DNA of 64,000 bases from Cupriavidus sp. MP-37 (GCF_020618415.1 NZ_CP085345.1:2418001-2482000); one strand, 5' to 3'; positions 39,788 to 49,096 are shown, counted from the first letter of the stretch. The notes: generated from the sequence alone by a model not told the origin. A program made the numbers and translations.

Positions 39788-40795
39788 TCAGCGCTTGCGG
39801 ACGCCAGCCGCCGCCACCGCGCGCGCGGCCAGCAACGGCACCGGCTCGGCCATGACAGTCTCGCCGGCCCGGCGCATGACGAGTTCGCGAAACAGCCGAG
39901 CCGGCGTGCGCGGCGTGAGTTCGTCGTTCCACACGGCGACGACCGGCTCCACGCGGCTGCCGAGTTCGAAGCGAAGCGCTTTGCCCACCTTGGCCAGGGT
40001 GAGTTGCGCGGCGATGCGCTCGGGAAACACCGCCAGGAAATGACCCGCCTGCAACAGACTGGCCGTGGCGGCCACATCGCTGGTGCGGATGCCGAGCGAG
40101 GGCGCCGGCGCGCCCAACGTATGGAATGCCGCATGCAGCAAGTGCAGCATGCGCGAGCCCGCCACCGGAATGCACCATTGCTGCCCGGACAGTTCACGCG
40201 CCGTCAGCTTGCGGCGCGCGAGCAGCGGATGGTCCAGGCTGGCGACGATCACCACCTTCTGTGCCGGCACCACCGGCGCCGCGCGCAGCGCGGGTAGCGA
40301 CAGGCGCGGATCGTCATAGGCGAACAGCAGGTCCAGCGAGCCACCCACAAGTTGATCCGCCAGCTCGCCGATGCCGCCTTCGATCACGCTGATCTCCACG
40401 CGCGGATGATCTCGGTAGAAATCGCTCATCGCGCGCGCCAGGAAGGGCTGCACCGACATCGTCCGGAACGCGATGCGCAACTCCCCCTGGCTGCCGGCGC
40501 GCACCGCCTCCAGCGATTCGGCAAGCCGTTCGAGCTGCGCCAGCAAGACCGCGGCGTGAGCCGCCATCTCCCTGCCGGGCTCGGTCAGCCGCAGGCCGCG
40601 GCGGCTGCGCTCGAACAGCGGCATGCCCACGATGTCTTCGATTTCGGCCAGTGTCTTGGACACCGCAGCGGGGCTGACGTGGAAGCGCGCGGCGACGGCG
40701 GCGGCGGTCTGCATCTCGCTCAGCGCGAGCATGATGCGCAGATGCCGCAGCTTGAGGCGGCCAAGCAGGGTATGGGCGAAGGTTTCGGCGGGCAT
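39788..40795 (-). CDS. LysR-family transcriptional regulator
   Basis: This 335-residue LysR protein has its helix-turn-helix at about 18-75 (LKLRHLRIMLALSEMQTAA, VSPAAVSKTLAEIEDIVG, FERSRRGLRLTEPG) and a standard effector domain after that. The long N-terminus and the RLKLRHLRI start resemble the PcaQ/GbpR subgroup that controls aromatic or sugar-acid catabolism. It is divergent from the Bug receptor/mlrC genes across 167 bp, its likely targets. Confidence 0.85.
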   Translation of the reverse strand: MPAETFAHTLLGRLKLRHLRIMLALSEMQTAAAVAARFHVSPAAVSKTLAEIEDIVGMPLFERSRRGLRLTEPGREMAAHAAVLLAQLERLAESLEAVRAGSQGELRIAFRTMSVQPFLARAMSDFYRDHPRVEISVIEGGIGELADQLVGGSLDLLFAYDDPRLSLPALRAAPVVPAQKVVIVASLDHPLLARRKLTARELSGQQWCIPVAGSRMLHLLHAAFHTLGAPAPSLGIRTSDVAATASLLQAGHFLAVFPERIAAQLTLAKVGKALRFELGSRVEPVVAVWNDELTPRTPARLFRELVMRRAGETVMAEPVPLLAARAVAAAGVRKR

Positions 40796-40856
40796 GGGGG
40801 CGGTGATCGGCGGGCGGGGCGGCTCATTCTACAAGTTAACCATTTGCTCAACAAAC

Positions 40857-40901
40857 AGCGATTTTTATTCGCTTTTTGTGTCGAAACGGATCCCATATAG
40901 T
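40857..40901 (+). promoter_or_regulatory. Promoter and inverted repeat upstream of the Bug receptor gene
   Basis: TTTTTG (40873-40878) and TATAGT (40896-40901) are 17 bp apart on the plus strand. AGCGA (40857-40861) and TCGCT (40869-40873) form a perfect short inverted repeat just upstream, with a TN11A-like shape expected of a LysR site. The region is markedly AT-rich. Confidence 0.45.
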
Positions 40902-40962
40902 CGGCGCATCGCCTGATTTATTCCAGGCCATCACGAGGCAATCAGACCTCAGGAGGAGACCC

Positions 40963-41952
40963 ATGGAAGCAGTGAGCCATTTGCGCTCGATCATGCGCGG
41001 CATGCTTGCCGGCGCCGCCTTGCTGACGGCCACTTGCGCCGGTGCCGCTCCCGCGTGGCCCGACCGCCCGCTGCGCCTGGTCGTGCCGTTCCCCGCGGGC
41101 GGCTCCTACGACATCATCGGCCGGACGCTTGCGCGCAAGCTGGAACAGCGGCTGGGGCAACCGGTGGTGGTGGAGAACATCGCCGGCGGCGCGACCGTGC
41201 CGGGTGTGTCGTCGGTGCTCAAGGAGAAGGCCGACGGCAATACCCTGCTGCTCGCCAGCGACGGCACGCTCAGCATCAATCCGCACACGATCAAGGGCCT
41301 GCGCTATCGCCCCGATACCGACCTGACACCGGTGACCATCGTCAGCACCGTGCCGCACTGGATCATCACGCGTGCCGACCGCAAGGAGATGACCCTGAAT
41401 GAGCTGAAAACGCATATCCAGCGCAATCCCGGCAAGGTGTCGATCAGCATCAACGTCGTCGCGGGGGCCGCGCACCTCGGCCTGGCCGACTGGAAGCGCC
41501 GCAATGGCCTGGACTTCACCATCGTGCCGTACCGCGGCTCGCCGCCGGCCATGGCGGATCTGATCGGCGGCCAGACCGATGCCCATGTCGATGTGATCGG
41601 CTCTTCGGTCAACTACGTCCAGGATGGCAAGGCCAGGCCGCTGGCCGCGCTGCAGGCCGAGCCCATCACGCAGTTTCCGGCCCTTGCAACGCAGAAAGCG
41701 GGTGGCGCCGATGCACTGCAGGTACGCGGCAACCTGGCGCTGGTGGTCAAGGCGGGTACGCCGGCCCCGGTCATCGACCGGCTCTACAAGGAAGTGAAGG
41801 CCAGCGTGCAGGAAGCGGACTTTGCCGCACGGCTGCAGACGCTGGCCTACGAGCCGGTCCTTTCCACTCCCGAGCAGGCGCGCCGCTTCCTGCAAGGCGA
41901 AACGATCCGCTATGGCGCCATTGCGCGCGCGGTCGATCTCGAATCCAACTGA
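40963..41952 (+). CDS. Bug/TctC-type periplasmic solute receptor
   Basis: This 329-residue tripartite-tricarboxylate receptor has a signal peptide (GMLAGAALLTATCAGAAPA), then WPDRPLRLVVPFPAGGSYDI, the family's N-terminal loop that holds the ligand carboxylate, followed by GQPVVVENIAGGATVPG and IVPYRGSPPAMADLIGGQTD. A GAGGAG site precedes the ATG at 40963. No TctA/TctB membrane genes are in the window, so it is an orphan receptor. It precedes mlrC by 26 bp and presumably binds a compound that MlrC or nearby enzymes process. Confidence 0.87.
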   Translation: MEAVSHLRSIMRGMLAGAALLTATCAGAAPAWPDRPLRLVVPFPAGGSYDIIGRTLARKLEQRLGQPVVVENIAGGATVPGVSSVLKEKADGNTLLLASDGTLSINPHTIKGLRYRPDTDLTPVTIVSTVPHWIITRADRKEMTLNELKTHIQRNPGKVSISINVVAGAAHLGLADWKRRNGLDFTIVPYRGSPPAMADLIGGQTDAHVDVIGSSVNYVQDGKARPLAALQAEPITQFPALATQKAGGADALQVRGNLALVVKAGTPAPVIDRLYKEVKASVQEADFAARLQTLAYEPVLSTPEQARRFLQGETIRYGAIARAVDLESN

Positions 41953-41978
41953 ACCCTTGACGCTGTCGGAGCCCGTCC

Positions 41979-43478
41979 ATGCGCTTTGTCATTGCCCTGA
42001 TGCGGCATGAAACCAATACCTTTTCGCCGATTACCACGCCCCTGAGCGCGTTCAACCGCGGCAGCACCGACGGCCCGCTTTACGGCGATGACGCGATACG
42101 TGCCTGCCAGGGCACCAACAGCGCCGCGGCCGCCTTCATCGATATCGCACGGCGCCAGGGCGACGACTTCGTGATGCCATTGATGGCGAACGCAGTGCCC
42201 AGCGGCATGGTCACCGCCGAAGCCTTTGAGTCGATGGCGGCCACCATCGTCGAGGCGGTACGCGCCGGCTGCGATGCGGTGATGCTGGATCTGCACGGCG
42301 CCATGGTGGCCGAGGGTTATCCGGATGCCGAGGGCGAACTGCTGGCTCGCATCCGTGCCGTCGCGCCGGAGACGCCGATCGCGGTATCCCTGGACTTCCA
42401 CGCCAACTTCAGCGCTGCACTGGTCGACAATGCGACCGTGATCGCCGGCTACTGCACCTATCCCCACGTGGACGTGTACGAGACCGGCGCACGCGCCGCC
42501 CGTACCCTGATGGCGGCGCTGCGAGGCGAGGCCCGTCCGGTCTTGCTGTGGCGCACGCTGCCGATGCTGACCCACATGCTGCGCCAGACTCCGAGCGCGC
42601 AACCCATGAAGGACATCATGGAGCGTGCCATGGCGGCCGAGCGCGATGGCGAGGTGCTCAACGCCTCGGTCTTCGGTGGCTTTCCGCTTGCCGATATTCC
42701 GCATACGGGCCTGGCCGTGGTGATCGTGGCCGAGGGCGCCAGGATCGAAGCAGGGCGGCGCCTGCTCGACGAGCTCTGCGGCATGGCGTGGCAGCGCCGG
42801 GCCGATTTCGTCTTCCCGATCGAACCGATGGCGGAGTCCATTGCGCGCGCCAAGTCGCTCACGCAGGGCCCGGTGGTGCTGGTGGACCATGGCGACAACT
42901 GCGGTGCCGGTGGGCCGACGGATGAAATGACGGTGCTGGGCGAAGTCATGCGCCAGCGGCTCGAAGGCGTGGTCGCCGGGCCGTTCTGGGATCCGGGCGC
43001 CGTGGCGGAGTTGATTGCCGCCGGCGTCGGGCAGTCCGTCACGCTGGAGGTGGGCGGCAAGACCGACATGCCGGCGCTGGACCTGAAGGGCCGCCCGCTG
43101 CGGCTGACCGGCCGGGTGCAGTGCATTACCGACGGGAACTACCAGGTCACCGGTCCGATGTTCACGGGCATGAAGCTGAGCCTGGGCCGCACCGTGGTGC
43201 TGGATGTCGCAGGCACGTTGGTGGTGATCTGCGAAAAGCCGCAGGAGCCCTTCGATACCGGCGTGTTCACGCACGCGGGCATCGACCTGTCGCGCCGCAA
43301 GTACATCCTGATCAAGTCGCGCCAGCATTTCCGCGCCGGATTCGAACCAATCGCCAGCGAAATCGTGCTGGTGGCCGGCCCCGGTGTCTGCAGCTCTGAC
43401 TACAGCCAGTTTCCGTTCCGCAACCTGCGCCGCCCCATCTATCCGCTGGAAGCGCACACTGAGCTCGATGCCGCCTGA
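41979..43478 (+). CDS. M81-family metallopeptidase-like protein (MlrC type)
   Basis: This 499-residue protein belongs to the MlrC/M81 family, named for the microcystin-cluster protein of Sphingomonads. It opens with ALMRHETNTFSPITTP, which carries a conserved metal-binding His-Glu pair, and continues with DLHGAMVAEGYPDAEGELL, SLDFHANFS and a C-terminal DHGDNCGAGGPTDEM, all with likely zinc ligands. Most members are of unknown substrate; peptide or cyclic amide hydrolysis is inferred from the founding enzyme. It lies between two Bug receptor genes in one unit, 26 bp after the first and 33 bp before the second. Confidence 0.85.
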   Translation: MRFVIALMRHETNTFSPITTPLSAFNRGSTDGPLYGDDAIRACQGTNSAAAAFIDIARRQGDDFVMPLMANAVPSGMVTAEAFESMAATIVEAVRAGCDAVMLDLHGAMVAEGYPDAEGELLARIRAVAPETPIAVSLDFHANFSAALVDNATVIAGYCTYPHVDVYETGARAARTLMAALRGEARPVLLWRTLPMLTHMLRQTPSAQPMKDIMERAMAAERDGEVLNASVFGGFPLADIPHTGLAVVIVAEGARIEAGRRLLDELCGMAWQRRADFVFPIEPMAESIARAKSLTQGPVVLVDHGDNCGAGGPTDEMTVLGEVMRQRLEGVVAGPFWDPGAVAELIAAGVGQSVTLEVGGKTDMPALDLKGRPLRLTGRVQCITDGNYQVTGPMFTGMKLSLGRTVVLDVAGTLVVICEKPQEPFDTGVFTHAGIDLSRRKYILIKSRQHFRAGFEPIASEIVLVAGPGVCSSDYSQFPFRNLRRPIYPLEAHTELDAA

Positions 43479-43511
43479 ACGCATCCGCCGCCGTCAACCG
43501 GAGTGACCCGC

Positions 43512-44504
43512 ATGCTAGTTCCAAATCCCTTGCAACGGCTGGCCGCAGCGCTGGCATTGGCCCTGGGTGTCAGTGCCGTGCCAGCCATGGCTGCCCCCGC
43601 CAGCGGCGATGCCCCCGTGCGCATCGTCGTCGGCTTCGCGGCCGGTGGCGCACTGGACATCTTCGCGCGCACGCTTGCTGAGAAGCTGCGTGTTTCGCTC
43701 GACACGCCGGTGCTGGTCGAGAACCGCCCCGGCGCATCGGCGCGACTGGCGCTGGAGCAGGTCAAGCGCGCGCCGCCGGACGGCAAGACGGTGCTGATCT
43801 CGCCCGCGCCGCCGTTCACCATCTTTCCGCTGACCTACAAGCGCCTGCCCTATGACCCCGACAAGGACCTGGTTCCGGTCGCCTACCTGGCCGACGTGCC
43901 GCTGGTTGCATCTGCCAGCGTCAACCAGCCCTATCGGACCATGCCGGAATACCTGGCATGGGTGAAGCGCAACCCGGACAAGGGCGGCGTCGGTCTGGTC
44001 ACGCTCGGCGGCAGTATCCATTTCGGGGTGCTGTCGCTCAGTAAATCGATTGGCGTCCCATTGCTGCCAACTGCCTATCGCGGCGCCGTCATGATGCTGG
44101 CCGATGAGGTCGGCGGCACGCTGCCGCTGGGTATCGATGCGGTGGCCGGGCAAATGGAACTGTACCGGGCGGGCAGGATACGTTTCCTCGGCGTCACCGG
44201 GACGCGCCGGTCCGCGCTGTTGCCTGATGTGCCTACGCTGGCGGAAGCGGGAGCGCCAGGTTTCGAGGCAGCATCCGGCTGGTACTCGGCCTTTGTGCCG
44301 GCAGCGACGCCGCCGGCCGCGGTGGCGAGGCTCGAGAAGGCGCTGCTCGACGCCGTCAAGGACCCCTTGGTGCGCGACAAGATGTCGGCGCTGGGCATGG
44401 AAATGAACGGCAAGCCCGGGGATTCGCTGCGCAAGCTGATCCAGGCGCAGCGCACGCAGTGGGGCCCGGTGGTCGCGGCCTCGGGCTTCACGGCCAGCGA
44501 TTGA
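43512..44504 (+). CDS. Bug/TctC-type periplasmic solute receptor
   Basis: This second receptor of the cluster (330 residues) has a signal peptide (LAAALALALGVSAVPAMA) and the conserved PVRIVVGFAAGGALDIFAR loop, LVENRPGASARLALEQVKR, and LLPTAYRGAVMMLADEVGG. The first receptor at 40963 is clearly different in sequence, so the two may bind related but distinct ligands. The ATG at 43512 follows a GGAG site; an in-frame GTG at 43503 is less likely. It ends the plus-strand unit with mlrC. Confidence 0.86.
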   Translation: MLVPNPLQRLAAALALALGVSAVPAMAAPASGDAPVRIVVGFAAGGALDIFARTLAEKLRVSLDTPVLVENRPGASARLALEQVKRAPPDGKTVLISPAPPFTIFPLTYKRLPYDPDKDLVPVAYLADVPLVASASVNQPYRTMPEYLAWVKRNPDKGGVGLVTLGGSIHFGVLSLSKSIGVPLLPTAYRGAVMMLADEVGGTLPLGIDAVAGQMELYRAGRIRFLGVTGTRRSALLPDVPTLAEAGAPGFEAASGWYSAFVPAATPPAAVARLEKALLDAVKDPLVRDKMSALGMEMNGKPGDSLRKLIQAQRTQWGPVVAASGFTASD

Positions 44505-44550
44505 GGCCAGCCGGCCGGGCGGTGACGGGCGGCCAGGTATCGCTTGCGGC

Positions 44551-45198
44551 CTACCCCGGCCGCACGGGCCCTTGTCGCAAGAGCTGGCCAACCCGCTCCC
44601 GCAGCATCGGCAGCACCTCGCCCTCGAACCACGGATTCTGCTTGAACCACGGCTGGTTGCGCGGCGACGGGTGCGGCAGCGGGATGAAGGCGGGCGCGTA
44701 GTCCCGCCATGCCCTGACGGTTTCGGTCAGCGTAGGCTTGCGGCGCGCGCCGAGGAAATGGCGCTGCGCGTACTGGCCGACCAGCAGGGTCAGCGCGATC
44801 GACGGCAGTTGCGCCAGCAGGCGGTCCATCCACAGCGGCGCGCATTCGGGGCGCGGCGGGTTGTCGCCACTCTTGCCGCGGCCCGGGTAGCACAAGCCCA
44901 TCGGGATGATGGCGAATTGCGCGGCATTGCAGAAGGTGGCGTCGTCGACGCCAAGCCACTGCCGCAGCCGGTCGCCGCTGGCATCGTTCCACGGGATGCC
45001 GGTCTCGTGCACGCGCGTTCCCGGCGCCTGGCCTACCACCAGGATGCGCGCGCCGGCACCGGCGCGCACCACCGGGCGCGGGCCCAGCGGCAAATGCGGC
45101 GCGCAGGCGCGGCAGGCGCGGACCTCGGTCAGCAGGGCATCGAGCGCGGCGGGTTGGTGACGGCGGGTTTTTTCAGGCGGGGGCGGCTTGGCTGGCAT
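44551..45198 (-). CDS. Uracil-DNA glycosylase superfamily protein
   Basis: This 215-residue protein has the uracil-DNA glycosylase fold of the YqfO-like/family-4-related group. It has the pocket motif VVGQAPGTRVHETGIPWND near 55 and the second conserved motif PHPSPRNQ near 176. The CRACAPH stretch at the N-terminus, with further Cys residues at positions 30-33, hints at the iron-sulfur-like Cys of family 4 but the full set of four cannot be made out. It should remove damaged bases from DNA or be a related hydrolase. It is convergent with the upstream receptor gene and independent of its neighbours. Confidence 0.75.
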   Translation of the reverse strand: MPAKPPPPEKTRRHQPAALDALLTEVRACRACAPHLPLGPRPVVRAGAGARILVVGQAPGTRVHETGIPWNDASGDRLRQWLGVDDATFCNAAQFAIIPMGLCYPGRGKSGDNPPRPECAPLWMDRLLAQLPSIALTLLVGQYAQRHFLGARRKPTLTETVRAWRDYAPAFIPLPHPSPRNQPWFKQNPWFEGEVLPMLRERVGQLLRQGPVRPG

Positions 45199-45334
45199 CG
45201 CTCAGGTTGTCCGGAATGCGCGCTTTCGAGCGGATCTGCAATGGTTGGCCGAGGCCGCGCGCATGGCGTATTTTACAGGGGCAAGGCGCCCCTGCCGCCG
45301 GCAGGCGGTGCCCCGGCCGTCACAGGAGCCCGCC

Positions 45335-46837
45335 ATGCCCGACGCACTTCGCCACGCATTTCGCCACGCGCTTGGCCGATTCGCCATCGCCTGCTGCCTG
45401 GGCCTTGCCGCCTGCGGAGGCGGCGGTGGCGGCGACAGCGGTGGCGTGGGCGAGGCCGGCGGTGGTGGTGGTGGCGGTGGTGGCGCCGGCGGCAACGGCT
45501 CGCTGACGCTCGCGATCTCGGGCCTGCCGTCTGGCGCCGCGGCGGCCATCACGGTAACGGGCCCGGGCCAGTTTCGCCAGGCCGTGGTGCAGTCGACCAC
45601 GCTGTCCAACCTGGCACCCGGCAGCTATACCGTCACCGCTGGCGACGTGCTCACGGGCAGTGCGTTGCGCAGGCCGCAGCCGCCGTCGCAGGCGGTCGCG
45701 GTGACCGCGGGCACCGGGGCGACAGCCAGCGTGGCCTACGGTGCGCCGGAATCGATGCAGCTGTCGTTGACGCAGGTGCCCGGCGAATTCTCCGCGCCGA
45801 TCTTCCTGACCGCGCCCGCCGGCGATGCGCGCCTGTTCGTGGTGGAGCGTGCCGGCCGTATCCGCATCGTGCGCGACGGCGCGCTGCTCGCCACGCCGTT
45901 TCTCGATATCAATGCGCTGACCACGACCGACGGCGAGCGTGGACTGTTGTCGATGGCGTTCGATCCCGACTATGCCGCCAATGGCCGCTTCTACGTCTAC
46001 TACACCGACACCGGCGGCGCCATCACCATCGCCCGCTACCAGGTCTCGGCCACGAACCCGGATCTCGCCGATGCCTCGGGTACGGTGCTGCTGTCGGTCC
46101 CGCACCCCAACTTCTCCAACCACAACGGCGGCCAGCTCGCATTCGGCCCCGACCGCATGCTTTATATCGGCACGGGCGACGGCGGCGGTGGCGGCGATCC
46201 GGCGGGCAACGCGCAGAACGCGGCAACGCTGCTCGGCAAGATGCTGCGCATCGATGTCAGCGGCGCGTCGGGCTATGGCGTGCCGGCCGGCAACCCCTTC
46301 GTCGGCCAGTCCGGCAGCCGCGGCGAGATCTGGGCGCTCGGGCTGCGCAATCCGTGGCGGTTCTCGTTCGACGCCGGCTCGTTGTATATCGCCGATGTCG
46401 GCCAGGAGCAGCGCGAGGAAGTCGATGTCTCGCCGTCGACCAGTGCAGGCCTGAATTACGGCTGGAACCTGACCGAAGGGACCGCGTGCGTGGGCGCCAC
46501 CACCTGCGACAAGAGCGGGCTGACCATGCCCGTGTTCGAGTACGGCCACGAGGCCGGCGGCTGTGCCATCGTCGGCGGCTATGTGTACCGGGGCAGTGCC
46601 AGCCCGGCGCTGCAGGGGCGCTACTTCTACTCCGATCTTTGCACCGGCAAGCTGCAGAGCTTCCTGTATCGCGATGGCGTTGCGAGCGAACCGGTCGACT
46701 GGAACGTCACGGTCCCGGGCAGCGTGTTCTCGTTCGGCGTAGATAGCGCGCAGGCGCTCTATGTGCTGGCCGATCCGGGCACGTCCGCAAGCAGCGGGCG
46801 GGTCTACCGGATCGATGCGTCGGGCGGCACGCCTTGA
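45335..46837 (+). CDS. PQQ-type soluble sugar dehydrogenase-like lipoprotein
   Basis: This 500-residue protein has a lipoprotein signal (CCLGLAACGGGGGG, lipobox LAAC), a glycine-rich linker with two Gly runs, an Ig-like or PEGA-like domain (about 50-135), and a six-bladed propeller of the GdhB/Hedgehog-interacting-protein type. Propeller landmarks are LFVVERAGRIRIV, GERGLLSMAFDPDYAANG, NHNGGQLAFGPD, GLRNPWRFSFD and GGYVYRGS. It probably oxidises a sugar or other alcohol with PQQ at the outer membrane or periplasmic side, feeding electrons to the respiratory chain. An AGGAG site precedes the ATG at 45335. It stands alone. Confidence 0.83.
   Translation: MPDALRHAFRHALGRFAIACCLGLAACGGGGGGDSGGVGEAGGGGGGGGGAGGNGSLTLAISGLPSGAAAAITVTGPGQFRQAVVQSTTLSNLAPGSYTVTAGDVLTGSALRRPQPPSQAVAVTAGTGATASVAYGAPESMQLSLTQVPGEFSAPIFLTAPAGDARLFVVERAGRIRIVRDGALLATPFLDINALTTTDGERGLLSMAFDPDYAANGRFYVYYTDTGGAITIARYQVSATNPDLADASGTVLLSVPHPNFSNHNGGQLAFGPDRMLYIGTGDGGGGGDPAGNAQNAATLLGKMLRIDVSGASGYGVPAGNPFVGQSGSRGEIWALGLRNPWRFSFDAGSLYIADVGQEQREEVDVSPSTSAGLNYGWNLTEGTACVGATTCDKSGLTMPVFEYGHEAGGCAIVGGYVYRGSASPALQGRYFYSDLCTGKLQSFLYRDGVASEPVDWNVTVPGSVFSFGVDSAQALYVLADPGTSASSGRVYRIDASGGTP
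45458..45484 (+). repeat. GGN trinucleotide tract encoding nine glycines
   Basis: Nine consecutive GGC/GGT codons lie in the linker of the PQQ-type dehydrogenase, following a first run of six near 45416. Trinucleotide slippage here would change linker length without shifting the frame, so it is a likely site of strain variation. Confidence 0.6.
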
Positions 46838-46841
46838 TCCG

Positions 46842-46859
46842 GTGCGGCCGCCGCCGCAC
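46842..46859. terminator. Short GC-rich hairpin between convergent genes
   Basis: GTGCGGC (46842-46848) and GCCGCAC (46853-46859) pair perfectly around a CGCC loop, 4 bp after the dehydrogenase stop and 21 bp before the convergent receptor's end. No T-run follows, so termination is only suggested. Confidence 0.35.
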
Positions 46860-46880
46860 TTGGCCGCACTTCGCCCCGCC

Positions 46881-47891
46881 TCAGGCCGCGTTGGTCTTGC
46901 GGCCGACGCCCTGGATCAGCTTGTTCACGCGCGCTAGGTACTGGTCGAACATCCGGTTCGCCTGTTCCTGGCTGTCGATCGGTTGCAGCACGGTGCGGCC
47001 CTCCGCTTCAAGCTTCGCGCGGATTTCCGGCTTGGCCAGGGCTTCGCCGATGGCCTTGCGCAGCACCGCCACGCGCTCTGCCGGCGTGCCTTGCCTGACG
47101 AAATAGCCGCCGCCGATGGTGTATTCGAAGTCCGGCACCAGCTTGCTCTGCGAAATCAGCGGGACCGACTTGAGCGCAGGCGGCAAGGCCCGCGAGAAGC
47201 TGGTCAGGATCTTCAGCCGGCCCTGCTGCTGCATGCTGTCGAAGCTGGACTGGTAGGGCAGGATGGCGAAGTCGACCTCGCCGCCGGCCAGGCCCTGCAG
47301 CGCCGGGGCGCCGCCCTTGTAGGGCACGTGCAGGAACGGCACGCCCAGGCGCGCGGCCAGCGCATCGCCCATCAGGTGATAGATCGAGTCGATGCCGACG
47401 GTGGCGTAGGTCAGCGACTTGCCCTTGCCCTGCCGAGCGAACTCGATGAACTTGTCCAGGCTGTCCGCGGCGATGCCGTTGCGCACCATCAGCACGATGT
47501 TGGCGTCGCTGATCGGCGCGGCCAGCAGGAAGTCCTGCGGCTTGTAGCGTGCCGCGGGGTTCAGCAGCGGCGCCAGGAACACCTCGTTGATCGAGCCATG
47601 GAAGAAGGTGTAGCCGTCGGCCGGCGCGGCCAGCACCTTGTTGGCGCCGATCACGCCGGTGCCGCCGCCGTAGTTCTCCACCACCACCTGCTGGCGCACG
47701 CTCTTGCTGATCGATTCGCCGAAGATGCGCGCCGACGCGTCGCTGGCGCCGCCGGCGGGGTAGGGCACCACCAGCGACAGGGCCTTGGCGGGAAAGGCGT
47801 CCGCCGCAAAGGCGGGCAGGCCGGACAGCACGGAAGCGCCGGCGGCAAGGCCGGCGTGTTGCAGGAAGCGGCGGCGGTTCAGGGTAGCCAT
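46881..47891 (-). CDS. Bug/TctC-type periplasmic solute receptor, Tat-exported
   Basis: This 336-residue receptor has a twin-arginine signal (NRRRFLQHAGLAAGASVLSG). It continues with LSLVVPYPAGGASDASAR, VVVENYGGGTGVIGANKVLA and LHVPYKGGAPALQGLAGGEVD, the standard family landmarks. The gene lies 23 bp after the M20 amidohydrolase on the same strand, so it probably binds an amide or N-acylated compound that the hydrolase cleaves. No TctA or TctB gene is near, as with the other receptors here. Confidence 0.87.
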   Translation of the reverse strand: MATLNRRRFLQHAGLAAGASVLSGLPAFAADAFPAKALSLVVPYPAGGASDASARIFGESISKSVRQQVVVENYGGGTGVIGANKVLAAPADGYTFFHGSINEVFLAPLLNPAARYKPQDFLLAAPISDANIVLMVRNGIAADSLDKFIEFARQGKGKSLTYATVGIDSIYHLMGDALAARLGVPFLHVPYKGGAPALQGLAGGEVDFAILPYQSSFDSMQQQGRLKILTSFSRALPPALKSVPLISQSKLVPDFEYTIGGGYFVRQGTPAERVAVLRKAIGEALAKPEIRAKLEAEGRTVLQPIDSQEQANRMFDQYLARVNKLIQGVGRKTNAA

Positions 47892-47914
47892 GGGGTTGTC
47901 TCCTCAGTATTTTT

Positions 47915-49096
47915 TTAGACCAGATAGCTTTGCGCCAGGTGCGCCCAGAATGCGGCGCCGACCGGCAGGGCCTTGTCGTTGAAGTCGTACAGCGGGTTGT
48001 GCACCATGCAGCCGCCGTCTTCGCCCAGGCCGTTGCCCAGCCGGATATAGGCGCCGGGGCGATGCTCGAGCAGGTAGGCGAAGTCCTCGCTGCCCATCAC
48101 CGGCGGGCGCTCGACCACGTGGTCGGCGCCCACCAGCCGGATCGCGGCCTGGCGTGCGAATTCGGTCTGCGCGGCGTGGTTGACCAGCACCGGATACTTG
48201 CGCTCGTAGACCACCTCGGCCTGCAGGCGGAAGCTCTGCGCCTGGGCCGTGACGAAGGACTGGATGCGCTCTTCGACCAGCGTGCGCACGCGCGGGTCGA
48301 GCGTGCGCACGCCGATCTTGATGGTGGCGGTGTCGGGCACCACGTTGTAGGTGCTGCCGGCCTGCAGCGCCCCCACGGTGATGACCGCTGACTTGAGCGC
48401 GTCGATCTCGCGGCTGACGATGGATTGCAGCCCCAGCACCATGCTGGCCGCGCCCTGCATCACGTCGATGCCGTGGTGCGGCATCGCGCCGTGCGCGCCG
48501 CGCCCGCGCAGCGTGACCGTGGCGCGGTCGAACGAGGCCATGGCGGGGCCGGCGATGACGCCGATCTGACCCACCGGCATTCCCGGCGAGTTGTGCAGCG
48601 CGTACACCTCGTCGCACGGAAAGCGCTCGAACAGGCCGTCCTCCAGCATGCGCAGCGCGCCGCCTTCGTTTTCTTCGGCCGGCTGGAAGATCAGGTTCAG
48701 CGTGCCGTTGAAATCAGCCGACTCGGCCAGGTAGCGCGCGGCACACAGCAGGATCGCGGTATGCCCGTCATGGCCGCAAGCATGCATCTTGCCCGCGATG
48801 GTGCTGGCATAGTCCAGGCCGGTCTGTTCCTGGATCGGCAGCGCGTCCATGTCGGCGCGGATGCCCAGCGCCTTGCTGCCGTGGCCCTTGCGCAGCGTGC
48901 CGACCACGCCGGTGGTGCCCAGGCCGCGATGCACGGCGTAGCCCCACGCCGCCAGCTGCTCGGCGACGAGGTTGCTGGTCTGGCGCTCTTCGAAGGCCAG
49001 CTCCGGATGCGCGTGGATCTTGCGCCGGATCGCGACGAACTCGGGTGCGAGGGCCTGGATGGATCGCTGCAGGTCTGCGGGCAGGTTGTGGGTCAT
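47915..49096 (-). CDS. M20-family amidohydrolase
   Basis: This 393-residue metal-dependent hydrolase of the M20 family (hippurate hydrolase/IAA-amino-acid hydrolase type) has the zinc-binding pattern IRADMDALPIQEQ, KMHACGHDGHTAILL with the catalytic Asp and His, FQPAEENEGGALRML with the general-base Glu pair, and a C-terminal GSEDFAYLL. I start at the ATG at 49096 because the extended N-terminus from 49138 is poorly supported. It cleaves an N-acyl or amide substrate in the cytoplasm and is co-transcribed with the Bug receptor. The divergent LysR probably controls both. Confidence 0.87.
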   Translation of the reverse strand: MTHNLPADLQRSIQALAPEFVAIRRKIHAHPELAFEERQTSNLVAEQLAAWGYAVHRGLGTTGVVGTLRKGHGSKALGIRADMDALPIQEQTGLDYASTIAGKMHACGHDGHTAILLCAARYLAESADFNGTLNLIFQPAEENEGGALRMLEDGLFERFPCDEVYALHNSPGMPVGQIGVIAGPAMASFDRATVTLRGRGAHGAMPHHGIDVMQGAASMVLGLQSIVSREIDALKSAVITVGALQAGSTYNVVPDTATIKIGVRTLDPRVRTLVEERIQSFVTAQAQSFRLQAEVVYERKYPVLVNHAAQTEFARQAAIRLVGADHVVERPPVMGSEDFAYLLEHRPGAYIRLGNGLGEDGGCMVHNPLYDFNDKALPVGAAFWAHLAQSYLV

